A stretch of DNA of 64,000 bases, taken from contig WTXI01000070.1 of assembly GCA_022376515.1 (NCBI GenBank), positions 1 through 64,000 of the forward strand, read 5' to 3'. Source of the stretch: Lactifluus volemus (lineage: Eukaryota; Basidiomycota; Agaricomycetes; Russulales; Russulaceae). Under the pieces are notes generated by a model. It had not been told where the DNA came from and did not search any database. It saw nothing but the letters and a program-made list of their open reading frames with translations. The translations under genes were made by a program, and so were the position numbers. Of the stretch, positions 32,965 through 43,310 are shown in pieces. The first letter of the stretch is position 1. Each line of letters begins with the position of its first letter.

Positions 32965-33098
32965 GGTACTCGTAGGTATAGTTAGTCTACTACCATCGTA
33001 AATACGTCCTAAAGAGGATGAGCTGTCGTGTCACGGTGATAACGTTTGAGATGAGCATCGAGTCTCAGCTTTCCAACAATCATATGGTAACATATATG

Positions 33099-36000
33099 TC
33101 AATTTTCCGGGGCGGAATGCATCACTTCGAAATGACGATAAAAGTCTTTCCTTCGGGAGAAAGTTCTGAAGCACTTGAGGCATAGGACCCCCCGATTCTG
33201 ATCCACTAACACATCCAGAGTCCAGATAGTGAGGATCGCTGGGAGCTTGGTGGTGTCTACATTTTGGACGCGCTCAATAGGGGCATTAGCGACATCTGCG
33301 TCATGATATGCACCATGACGAAGAAGCTGGACGATTTCCAGGTGTTCGTGTCTCAAAGCCAGATGAAATGGGGCCTGGTTATTTTTATCCAGGGCATTCG
33401 CATCTGCGCCACGATCGAGAAGGAGTTGAGCAGTTTCTAGGTATCCAAATATCGATGCAAAGTGCAATGGTGTCCGGTTGTCCTTGTCTCGTGAATTTAC
33501 ATTTGCACCGTGCTCGATAAGGACTTTAGCGAGATCTGAACGCTCTTTTTTCTCCAAAGTAGATGACCTAAAAGGGTTTCTAGCATTACCTGAAATCGAG
33601 AATGACATAAAGCGTACCGATGTAATTCTAAAAGCACGAGGTGTAAGGCAGTCCGGGCATACTGATCCAGGGCATTTGTGTCTGCACCGTGATAGAGAAG
33701 GAGCCGAGCAACTTTCAGGTGTTTTTTTTCTGATGCAAGGTGTAGCGGCATCTGGCTGTTCTCGTCATGGACACTAGCATCTGCACCATACTTGAGAAGA
33801 ACCTTAGCCACTTCCCTATGATTGTTGACCAACACAGAATGCAATGGCGTCGATCCTCTGTTGTCCTGAGAGTTCAAATCCGCACCATGGGAAAGGAGGA
33901 TCTGAACAACTTCCAGGTGTCCTCCTTGTGACGCTAAATTCAGTGGAATGTAGGACTTTTTGTCGCATGGATTTGTATCGGCCCCGTGCTGGAGAAGAAA
34001 TCGCGTAATCGTCCCGTTTCCCCTTTCAGAAGCTATAGATAATGGGGTGCGATTGTCAGACTGCCGAGCGTTTACGTTTTGTGCGCGTTCGACAATGAGG
34101 AACTCTGCGATGTCACATAAGCCGTAGTGTGCCGCGACATGCAATGGAAGTCGTGTCATTTCCTGGAAATAGAACTCAGAGAAGTGATATTTTATCCAGG
34201 CCATAAAGTGTGGGGTCGTTGGGTCGAAAAGACGTTTCATGCCTTCTTGTACTGTCACTGACACATTTTCAAACAGGGCATGGTCCACCCAGTGTCTCGC
34301 TGAATACGTAGCGAGAGGGAACTTCTTGAGGTTATCAATTGTGAGCTCTTCATCGGTGTGCAGCAGAGTGCCGAGGCAGGCTTTCGCGACCATGGTGTGA
34401 GCGGGTGTAGTAAGAATGTTGTATCGGCGGATGGTAGGCATTTGCGCAGCCGCGAGACGGCCTGACATTAAGAACTCTTTCACCGAAAAATGCGAGAACT
34501 GAACCACATCACATTCCCATTCCCTGACGATGGTGATCAGACTCGAGCATGTAGTAAGCACAGCCTGTATTGGGTCTTTCCGGCGGCGATTCTCGACAAG
34601 CTTGGGAATTTGTCCGGCCTTGAAATCGAAAGCAAGAAACTCCGCAAGCTCTTCAACGTAAAACGGACGGGACGCCACTGCCATACACTGGAACAGCCGG
34701 TGGGCATAGTCCCAGATTGCCTCATCAATATCTTGCAAGGAACGCTCATACGTTCCATCGAGGGTGTCTGGCAATTCTTCCAGAGCAACCCGGATACGCT
34801 CCGGAGGGTAGCGGCGAAGGAAGTCGAATTGACATGAGACCCACTTGAACCTGCATGACATGTGTGAGTCACCATCGAGCAGTTTTGTGGCGCCGATGCC
34901 TTACATTCTATCGCCCTTTTTCAAAAGCGCTCTGGTGACTAGTGTCTTCTCCTCCTCTCCCCATGTTCGCATGACGAGGTCCGAGTTAATGACAGATCTG
35001 ATGTATGCTTCGATGTCTTGACTCTGTCCCCACTCTTCGTGAAGGGAAACAAAATGGGACTTCAAGTGGTTCAGTACATTTTGGATGTCGGTTTCAGGGC
35101 GAGAAGTGACGCATATACGTAGATTTGGGAGGTGTAAACCGACAAGCTCCTCCACAAGCCTCAGGACCTTTCCCCAGGGAGATGGTGTGCCATGGGCATT
35201 CGGGCATTCGTCAAGAGCATCCACAATGACGTAAATTGGGGGTTGTGCAGCACATTGGAAAATATCCTTTAGACAATTTGCAAGTGCGGTGTCACTGGGT
35301 TCTTGAGAGCCATTACGGTGATCTGAATAGAACTTTGAAAGAATCTCAGAGTAGGACTGGGACTGGTCATGAAGCTGGAACAGAAGCGAGGATAATAAAC
35401 CCCGCAAATTCTTCTTTTCATTGTCTCCGAAATCGCAATAAAAGAACGCTAGTGAGGCCGATCCGGACTTTCGCATGCCGTCGATGTATCCAATGATTGA
35501 CGAGCTTGTCGATGATATCAGTTTCCATCAAAACAAATTCCAGAAATGTTGCGTACCAGAGGACGGTCTTTCCAGCACCGGCTATGACAAAAGAAGCCAT
35601 CAATCTCGGTGTGATGTTTGGACAGCAAGGGATACTGACGTTTACCACAAACCCACAAAAGGGACCCAGACAACTGCCAGTTGACGAAAGTATCACTTTG
35701 GATGAGCCATTTCGTGGTCCCGTCGTGGCAAGCTTCGCACGCCGTATTGTGGTTCTTCCATTGGTTTGGCGGGGAGAGCCAGTGTTGAAGATGTTGCCGC
35801 ATTTGGTCAGCTGTAAAACGATCTCAATGTTCTTTGTCAGAAATGACGAGATTATGTGGATACTGACCCTTTTGTTTCTTCGCATGGCTCGTCTCACCAT
35901 GTATGATCGCTGTCGAATATTGCTCAATTCGGGAGACAACTCCTAGTGTCTGTGCTGTATCGTCCATGATCACCGTCGTATTCTGTTCAACGCGGGAGAC

Positions 36001-36869
36001 AACTCCGAGCGTCTGCGCCGCAGTCGCCCGCACCTCCTCCTGGATAAGCTTATCCAGCTTCTTTAGTGCCTCCTCGACCTTATTCTCTCCAAACAGCTTC
36101 AATCCGAACTTCTCTGCAAGCGCGGTCAGCCATGTGACGTATGAGCAAGAATTCACTCACTCAGTCCTCCTTGCTTTATCTGTTCGGTTGCCAGAGCGAG
36201 GGCAGACAATAGTTCGATGACAATCTTCACAACAACGTTTCTGACCACCATTGTTGGAGAAGCTTGAGTATAAATATCCAAGCGTTGGACGAAATTTCCA
36301 AGGGACTCAAATAGTTCGAAAAGGGCATCATGGTCGGCATTGACACTCTTTGCGGCCTGAGATACGAGATGTTATTATTGTCACGAGAATGTGCGCTGAG
36401 AAACTGAAGAGACATACGGCGAGGAGAATACCAATGGCAGAAAATATTAACTTTACAGCTGGTATGAGCTGCAGAGTATGAATCATGGTATGAGCATGGA
36501 AACTATCGGCGCATTCACTGGCAGACGCACCACTGAAGCAACACCATGTCCAGCTTGAGTTGCTCCTTCAAGTCCTCTCAGGGCAGTGCCCGAGCCAGTG
36601 AAAACCGTATGCAGAACATCAACAATACGCTTTAGGGACTTCACCATCTTGGGGTGACGGTCATTTCCCAGGGATTTACGTTTACGAAAGGACTGTACTT
36701 GATCTTGGAGAACATCAACGACGGACTCGATAGTGTCGCATGATCTGAGTCGGATGGCAAGTTGATTTTCGATGAGGCTTTCTCCAACCCTCGATTGGTA
36801 CTGCTTAACGGCATCGCCCAAAAGAGACTGCAAAGTAGACGAGTCAGAAGTATCAGTTGTAGAGGACAT
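33099..36869 (-). CDS. NLR-type protein: Goodbye-like, NACHT, ankyrin repeats, C-terminal C2H2 finger (1,099 aa)
   Basis: Exons in transcript order: 36869-36545, 36458-36418, 36356-36161, 36113-35868, 35810-35646, 35581-35557, 35504-34905, 34850-33618 and 33567-33099. All phases close, giving exactly 1,100 codons. The N-terminus (SLLGDAVKQYQSRVGESL onward) resembles the fungal STAND Goodbye domain. A NACHT ATPase follows with P-loop AGAGKT at 325-330 and Walker B VIVDALDE at 425-432, then a winged-helix-like region (ELPDTLDGTYERSL). Eight ankyrin repeats run from about 764 to 1015. The C-terminus carries a C2H2 finger, Cys1073/Cys1076/His1089/His1094, of the type in the neighbouring zinc-finger genes. 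A TGA replaces the first cysteine of the second finger. Fungal NLRs are thought to act in non-self recognition or programmed cell death; the role here is inferred. An alternative start is at 36938. Confidence 0.85.
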
Positions 36870-38480
36870 ATGGTTGAGAAAAGAGAAACTAGTCGGGTCT
36901 GAGTATATGAAAGTGGGGTGGATGTTGTCGTGGTTCACGGCGAAGCTGAGGCCACCTCGTGTATTGGTATCGATAGTACTAGTCAGCTGTTTTAAGGCAG
37001 GCGCAAGTAACTTTCCTATGTGGGGATATAAGACTGGAATGATTCTGAAACAACGTTAGCCGGTCGATAGTTCAAAGTTGAGACGACTTGTTTTTTTCCG
37101 AGTCTGGCCATTCAATCATCACTCGGTAGTTCCGCAGTTTTGACAAGGTCGTTCCTCCGATATCCATTACGCGCGGCGCGCAGGCCAGGCGCCACAACCT
37201 TCCTCACTGGAAGAGAGGCAATGAACCGTGGTGCCAGTCCTCTCATGGCCCAGTAACTTGTTAGTAGGATAACTTACGCACTCTCTACCGCCTCTATTGG
37301 GGACGGGGAATGAAGTCCTTATTTCCACGACATCGTGGAATTGGAAACAGTGTTTTCCTGCTTCCATGTTCATCGATGTTCATCACTCAACGTCAATCAC
37401 TGTTTTACCATGTGCCCTCGCGCCTTGATCTGGAATCCGCTGCCCACTTGTTCCTGACTCGTCGGCTACTCCCTCCAAAGGCCCATCTTATCCTCTAAGA
37501 ACGCACCCGCGATGTTACGGTGTTCTTTTCCCTCCGAGTCCTCAAATGCTTGTTTGCACAAAGCACTCGATGAAAGCTCACGCTCCATCCTGACAAGCTC
37601 GAGCCGACCTAGCGCTTATTGGACAATGTCACTCACGCTCATTTACGCACCTGTGTGGGACTGTGACGAGCGACAAGCGGCGACGACGTGATCAGGGCGA
37701 CGATACACATCGAGACGAATTTGATGACGGTTTCGACGCGCCTCCTGAGAGGTGTGAAGGAGAAATGAGTCGTACCATGATGGTACGCTAAGTGGAAGAC
37801 AATATACGCTCGGACTTGGTGTGGGGGTGGGATAAGCACGCAAAAAAATAACCGGGTAAGAGGTTTGGAAGTGCATTTTTGTTTTCTTCGATAGAACTTA
37901 GAAAGTTGATGTCTAGACTCACGGACTTGAATGCTACTGACGAATGTGAGGGCAATCTCGGGCACCCTGATACACGCGATGATGGCCCTCAATCAGCCCA
38001 GGATCCAGGTGAATGCGCCTAATGCGAAAACGGGGGATTGCCAGCAGGAGTTACAAGACCATCAGATTGAGACTCCGTTCGAAAACCAGGGACTTACAGA
38101 GCTGTGTACCCATTTCTGGACCTCAATTTCACTCTGATCACCACATCGTCAATTTATATGTCTTCACTGTGTGTACACCACTCTTCTCATGCACGGCAGC
38201 AGTCAGCCGTCGACGAGGCCACCAACAGGGTTCCTTCCACGTTCAGAACCTCGATGCCGCGCCAGGCCAGAGACAATGGTAAGTGGAGTTGAGCGCAAAA
38301 AGCGAGAGACAAGTGTGCGTTGGCAAGGACTTATTATGTATAGCGGGGACTAAACCAATGTCTACTGGGAACGAGCGAGTTCTATGGTTACAGTGCTTAC
38401 CTAGAGTGACCTTGTTGCAGAGCCTGGCAGGGAAATGCATCGGTGGCACGTGAACCTACTAGTCCGAAAACTGGAAGGTG
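36870..38480. other. Region upstream of the NLR gene; no gene assigned
   Basis: 36870-37060 is the NLR leader. From 37060 to 37640 no coherent frame is seen. On the minus strand 37990-37640 has a 117-codon frame with hydrophobic stretches (RAIIACIRVPEIALTFVSSI and KFVSMCIVALITSSPLVA) and intron-like signals around 38090-38015 (GTAAGT...TTAG), which could be remains of a membrane-protein gene. No start or family could be established. The region is not obviously shared with the repeat blocks. Confidence 0.3.
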
Positions 38481-38893
38481 TGGCGGTGGTATGGAAAGCG
38501 CGAGATGTTTAGAGGAATTTGTGAGGGGCAGTGACCTAGAGCGCAGAGGTATCGTAATTACTCGAATGGGAGCGTAAGAAGGCGCAGGACGGAGATGCAG
38601 GCAGAAAAGCGCATGCGCACTCAAAAAGATTGAGTAACCCGAACATCTCCACCAACACGCCGATTGCTGGCCACTTAAGAAAGACGAGGAGGATGCCTCC
38701 GAGGAAGCAGGCGGTCCCACGTAGCTTGTTCCTCCGCGCGAAAAAGTAAAACGTCTTTTGTGGGCCGGTGATGAGGAGGGGGTAAGATCTGGTGCGTGTG
38801 TATCGAGGGAGTGATCAATAATAACGACAGCTAGCATGAGAGGAGACAGACAGACACACATTTCCGAGGGCGAGGAGAGCGCCATCAATTAAA
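38480..38893 (-). pseudogene. GOT1-like: GOT1-like vesicle-transport gene, truncated relic
   Basis: GOT1 is a small conserved tetraspan membrane protein of the early secretory pathway. On the minus strand 38893-38861 reads IDGALLALGN, an intron-like segment follows, and from about 38788 the translation reads ITGPQKTFYFFARRNKLRGT, CFLGGILLVFLKWP and VLVEMFGLLNLF. These match the second half of GOT1 in order. The first approximately 35 residues, including the first membrane helix, are missing, and at 38895 the sequence passes directly into R1 repeat. The C-terminal exon (about 38535 onward) is not recognisable in frame. This is therefore a fragment left at a rearrangement breakpoint. Confidence 0.7.
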
Positions 38894-38894
38894 G

Positions 38895-39100
38895 AGGAGC
38901 ACGATGTTCTTTCTTGCTTCAAGTTCGATGTCATCTGCCGCAAGAGGCCTTTTATCCGAATCTTGTGCCTGGGTCCACTGTTGGCTTTACAGTACAGTAC
39001 AAATCCTACCAGAAACGTTGCGTGTTTCTCACGGCGGCTTCGTACATACAGTAAGGCGCTGGCACCTCTGGCACTGGGCGAATTATAATAATGATTCCCC
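38895..39100 (+). repeat. R1 fragment abutting the GOT1-like relic
   Basis: 38920-39090 matches 14680-14825 (CGATGTCATCTGCCGCAAGA, then the GCACCTCTGGCACTGGGCG stretch). The junction with the truncated gene is at about 38894. Confidence 0.6.
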
Positions 39101-39476
39101 CACAACACTCAGGGTTCTCGTCCTCATTCGTGGTCACTTCGAGCAGCGGTTCAACACTTTGACGTTTGTCCCCAGGTTGCTGTGGTTGCGACCCAGGTGC
39201 AAACGAGTCTTGTCGAGATGTCTGGGTGAGGACTGCCGCGATATCAAGCTCCATGGCCGCGGGCTCTGCGCCCACACTGATTGGAGAGATGCCCTTCGTG
39301 TGTACATCCAAACCCTAAGTTATGAACTTAAACAGAAATCGAGGATTGAGTAGCAGGCACGTCACCAGTCCAGCTTGAATCAACTAATGAAAGATACACA
39401 TTGGTATAGATAGTACACACAGGTAGTATAGTTAGTACACTTAGTCCACATAGAGTACTGCCATCGTAAATACGTC
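39101..39476. other. Spacer with fragments of repeats
   Basis: 39245-39375 resembles 18430-18570. 39440-39490 resembles the sequence just beyond the Copia 3' LTR (32970-33030), that is, the 3' flank of the NLR gene. No gene is seen. Confidence 0.4.
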
Positions 39477-39731
39477 CTAAAGAGGATGAGCTGTCGTGTC
39501 ACTGTGATCACGATTGAGATGGGCTTTGAGTTTCCGCTCTCCAACAATCATACGGTCACACATATGACATTGCTTCGGGGCGGAATGCTTGTCGTCGAAA
39601 TGACGATTAAAGGCTTTCCTTGCGAAGAACGTCTTTCCAGTGGAGCGCTTGAGGCATAGGACCCTCCACGTCTGATCCACTAACACATCCAGACCCCAGA
39701 TAGCAAAGGACGCTGCGAGCTCGGTGAGTTT
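39477..39731 (-). pseudogene. Duplicated C-terminal zinc-finger module of the NLR gene
   Basis: The minus-strand translation (SFAIWGLDVLVDQTWRVLCL, then HFDDKHSAPKQC and ending DTTAHPL) aligns with the end of the NLR protein (TIWTLDVLVDQNRGVLCL, HFEVMHSAPEN) and continues past the point where the NLR copy has its stop. Here the second finger is complete: Cys-x2-Cys (CHMC), His and His (HLNRDH). The first finger has lost its second cysteine (CLKR instead of CLKC). The 3' flank is shared with the NLR gene. No NACHT or ankyrin sequence precedes it, so it is a partial duplicate or a donor of the module. Confidence 0.65.
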
Positions 39732-39748
39732 TGAGCTACCTATTGAAA

Positions 39749-39928
39749 TTCAGAGTCCCCACCTTGCTATGGCGCGGCCAGTTCATCAGTACTGCTGTTT
39801 GGTTTACTAGGCTCTCCAATGGACGCTGGGACTTGAGCTTCAGAGACTCCACCTTGCTATGGCGCGGCCAGTTGATCGTCACTGTTGGTTCGCTAGATTC
39901 TTCAAATTGCACTGGGACGAGGGTCACA
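39749..39928. repeat. Two-copy tandem repeat, 90-bp unit
   Basis: Units start at 39749 and 39839, both with TTCAGAG and CACCTTGCTATGGCGCGGCC. The copies differ at scattered positions and the second is slightly shorter. Function unknown. Confidence 0.7.
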
Positions 39929-40129
39929 CCGCCGTCCGGAGAGTAATACGAGGAGATCTACGAATGGTCATTGTCTAACAGGATAAGGGAACCAAGGAGA
40001 CTCACACAGGACAAGTGATGTTCCTGAAGGGTGAAGTAGTTGAGACTCATAGTTCTGTAGTGCGCAGACAGTTCGTGTGATGCGGCATCGAGGATTTGGA
40101 GACCTTAATTTATCGTCGTTAATGGCACC
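39929..40129. other. Zinc-finger gene 5' remnant region
   Basis: A minus-strand stretch near 39957-40005 resembles the first intron end and exon start of the zinc-finger genes (ACAATGACCATTCGTAG, cf. ACAATGACCATTCATAG before gene D exon 2), but no gene body follows. It leads into the inverted R1 copy. Confidence 0.35.
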
Positions 40130-41112
40130 CATAGTGATACACGAGGGAAGAAGAAGAATGTGCTCTGTTGTCCCGCCTGGCTGGCAATCGACCAAAGCGA
40201 CGGCGCAAATGGTGCCTCTTCCAGAATTGACTTAGCTGATATTGCACAAGGAGAATTCGGAGGTACGTTGCCGTCTTGGGATTCTGATCCGAGACTCATG
40301 TTACGAGGGATGAGACGGCCAGGTGCCATTAACATTGCGCAAAGATGTATGAAAGCAACCCACGCTACAAAAAAAAAGTCGGTATTCGCCGGCAAACGGT
40401 GCCGCTAGTACTAGTCCGAATTCAGCCATCGGGCGCTTACAGATATCACGCCTATGGTCTGTGAACTGTTGTGCTCGTGCTCCTCCGAATCCTTTCTAGC
40501 CAGCACCGTCCTGACTGGCATGCATGTGTCACACACCACTAGGTGCTAGTTCAATGTTGCGACAATTCGGCTGAAAACGCGTGAACTGAACGTACGCTCA
40601 TTCAATGGCTGCTTTAGAAGTGGCTGATAAGCACCATTTCTCTTTTGGAAAAGTGTGCGATCCATTGCCAAAGCGTTATGATGCGTTTAACCTTATCCAT
40701 TTAATCATTGTTCTGCAGGGGGGTGCCAGGTGCCGATGACGAATCCCGAATCCCAGAGCGAGATTCCTGATTCCAATAAGTTACCATATACCAAGTACTG
40801 CACGTGACAGTGGAGGTCACAAGTGGGAATTTAACTTTTGTTGTAAACGACCCAGATGCATCTAGTCTGTGATCAGTCTCGAACGTTATTAATAACCACG
40901 TTTATAAAACATACCCAATGTTTGTTTCTGGGATATGTTCATAGTATCCCGTAGAAAGTAGCTAGTTCGCAAGCCTTGAGCATGTCTGTACCAGCCTTAG
41001 TGTGCTATGGAAACTTGAAGCCTATGGTACTATTGTGAGGAGGGTCAGCTAGAAGCAAGTGGGAGAGAAAACTATGTATATATAGTATGTTCGGGCGGGG
41101 GCACCACTGTAA
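40130..41112 (-). repeat. R1 dispersed repeat, inverted copy 2
   Basis: This is collinear and nearly identical with 20590-21630 (same order, few small indels; for example a deletion around 40795 removes the GCCGGTGGCGCAACGCCGG part). The inverted TATA element lies near 41075. It ends at the junction with R3 at about 41115. Confidence 0.75.
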
Positions 41113-41114
41113 AG

Positions 41115-42130
41115 GTCCCACGGTTACCCTCTTTCGATGAATCAATGTTGATTTTGTTATCCTGGTTTTCAATATTTCAATCTGGGGATGGCTCCAATGC
41201 AGTAGTACTCGAATATCTGGCACACGCTTGGACGACGCATCGAATCGAAGAGGTTATCATCTTCTCGCATATGCGATGACGAAAGGGCGCCAGAACTCGG
41301 AGCGGGAGTGGATTGCTCCGCAGCGCGGAGCATACGTCGTGGGCAACGATCACAAGTCTACATGGTGGACATCGAGAGGAATTAGAACTTGGAAGAATAG
41401 GGCCGAACCTGCTACATGGTGGTAGAACAAAAGTATGAGGAAGGCCATGGGCGGAACTGACCCGACAACGCAATCCGAGGCGCGGTTCAGCAAAGTCGAG
41501 TTGGCTGCGGCGTAGTCGGATATGCTGCACCATAAGGCTGACTCAGTCATGTACAACGGGGATACCAGTCGAACAGGCTTATATTTATCAAAAAACGCAC
41601 TTAGGGTATAGCTCTCATCCAAGTAGATCCATCACGGAAAAAGTCATCCGCATCTCCTGTCGAGACCGTAATGGCCCACCAGTGCAGTAGTCGTCGCTAC
41701 CAATGCAGATTCAGAGGTCTGTTTGTGGGGTGTCGCATTCGGCAAAATATGAAAAACCATTGGGGCGTGCTACGCTCTTCCCAACCGTCCTCGGTTGCTT
41801 GTGCGGGAGCAGGGGTGTGGGAAGCAATAGAAAGAGCGGGGATGTGTGTGCAAGTGATGCTGCGAACGCACGTTGTGATCGACAAAGTAGCACCCAAGCC
41901 GGCTTTGAACATATCGGAACTCCGAGGCATGGGCTGTATTAGAGGGAGGGCAAGAGGCTGAGGCTACGGGTCACTGCACTGGGGATTCTATGTTACGGGT
42001 GGGTAGCGATGTGGTGGTGGGCGCCACCGGCCTCCGGTCTATCGAACACGTCGTGGTGAACAATTCGAGTTGTTCATGGCTATTGCGAGTGACCGACATG
42101 GCTGCGCGACAGGGTTATGTTACATGTAAT
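41115..42130 (+). repeat. R3 dispersed repeat, direct copy 2
   Basis: 41115-41640 matches 24030-24560 very closely, and 41640-42130 matches 45780-46260. The ORFs seen in it (up to 118 codons) are not conserved in frame across copies. Confidence 0.65.
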
Positions 42131-42159
42131 GCACACTGGCAAGTTGGCACGTACCGCTC

Positions 42160-42445
42160 TTCGAACGCTCAGCTTGGCACGCACAAAGCCATATACTGTA
42201 CAAGGGTAGGTGGCTGTTCCTATAAAGGTTATCCTTTGCCCCGGGACACAACCCCACTGTGGGTGCACAAGATACTTGCTACGAGGGAAGTATGCCAGTG
42301 TGAAGAGCGGAGATGTATCTCATAAGCATTGCGAAATGGTTCGTCGCAGGCTCTGCGCGCGATACCCTTGAAGTTCGTATATGCGTCTATAATACAGAAA
42401 GTCAAGATGTTCAGCAGTGCCCAGGTCTTTGTTCCCACTTTGAAC
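42160..42445 (-). repeat. R2 dispersed repeat, inverted copy
   Basis: Reverse complement of 9166-9420, from the AAAGCCATATAC stretch near 42186 to the GCGTCTATAATAC stretch near 42385. Confidence 0.6.
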
Positions 42446-42589
42446 ATTGAGTACTAGTACGAACTCCAGGAGAAGGTTCTACATATCTTCTTTTGACACA
42501 TCCTTTGTTCTTCCTTTCCATATACGATACAAAAAAACCTTCTTACATTCTTACTATCTAACATAGGTCTTACCTGTAGTAGATAAAAG

Positions 42590-42704
42590 TTGAGGCGCGA
42601 CTCGACTATCATCGCCCCCTGAGGCTCCTTCCGATTCGAAGGATCCAGTTACTAGTATTACGTGATCTTCCCTACCGTGTTTCTCTCATCTTATCACAGC
42701 AGTA
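42590..42704 (+). repeat. Alternative 5' region of gene G, shared with gene F
   Basis: This matches 26055-26180, including TACTAGTATTACGTGATCTTC. It ends in a good acceptor (CTCATCTTATCACAG, about 42699), so an upstream exon is expected but was not identified. Confidence 0.5.
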
Positions 42705-43310
42705 GTGCCGTCGTCTTCATCTTGTCATATACTTCCACTATTACCTCAACTCACTGCCAGCACGCAAGCTGTGCGTCCTACTGGCACAATCCTTGACGCC
42801 CACTTGCACGAGCAACCTCAGAGCGTACCATACTCCACCCTGGTTGAAGCCTCACGCCACCAGTCATCATCATCCTCCGGACATCTGCAACGAATGGATA
42901 CTCCATCTTTGAATGACAATACCCTCTCGATGGATATTTCTGGTAAGCAGCTTTCGACGGCCCCAAACGATCATTCCTCTTTCATTCTGACCTTATGAAC
43001 TATAGAAGTCAACCCGGACCTTGACTCCGACTCCGAAGAAGAACATGTCGAAGACGATGTCCCCACCCAGGCCTGGGGTGCAAGAAACCCCTACAGTTGT
43101 GGGTTATGCGGCAAAATATTTCACGCGCAGAAGGCCGTCACTCGTCATTTAGACGATGTCCATTCTGAGCCGAAACAATGCCCTGAACCTAAATGTCAAA
43201 AGGTGATCATTGGAAAGCGAAAACTGGCCGCTCATCTCGAGCGTGACCATGGACATGCTCGGAAACCTGGAAGGAAGCAACAGCAGATTCCAAACGATGC
43301 TCCTCTCTAA
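42700..43310 (+). CDS. C2H2 zinc-finger protein, gene G (5' end uncertain)
   Basis: The last two exons are clear: one ends at 42942 (DTPSLNDNTLSMDISG) and the next runs 43006-43310, joined in phase 1. The first of these is open back to the acceptor at about 42699; no in-frame ATG lies between, so the true start is in an unidentified upstream exon. The middle has the family's Ser/Pro-rich and acidic segments (SEEEHVEDD). Fingers: CGLC...HLDDVH and C-x4-C (CPEPKC)...HLERDH. The 63-nt intron (42943-43005) differs from those of A, D and E in containing an in-frame TGA, so retention would truncate the protein before the fingers. The missing ATG leaves open that it is a fragment. Confidence 0.6.

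Larger units (their letters stand above)
27654..32969 (+). mobile_element. Complete Ty1/Copia retrotransposon with target duplication
   Basis: The element spans 27659-32964 (5,306 bp) between direct repeats GGTAC (27654-27658 and 32965-32969), a 5-bp target-site duplication. Its 391-bp LTRs start TGTTGT and end ACAACA and differ at one base only (A at 27715, G at 32630). A single uninterrupted polyprotein lies between them. A G-rich stretch just before the 3' LTR (about 32562-32573) is polypurine-tract-like. The order integrase before reverse transcriptase defines Ty1/Copia. Intact coding and near-identical LTRs indicate a very recent insertion, so it may still be active. Confidence 0.96.

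Noticed and set aside
36772..37059. Plus-strand 95-codon ORF opposite the NLR first exon
   Set aside because: Mirror of the Goodbye-like coding exon; no independent support.
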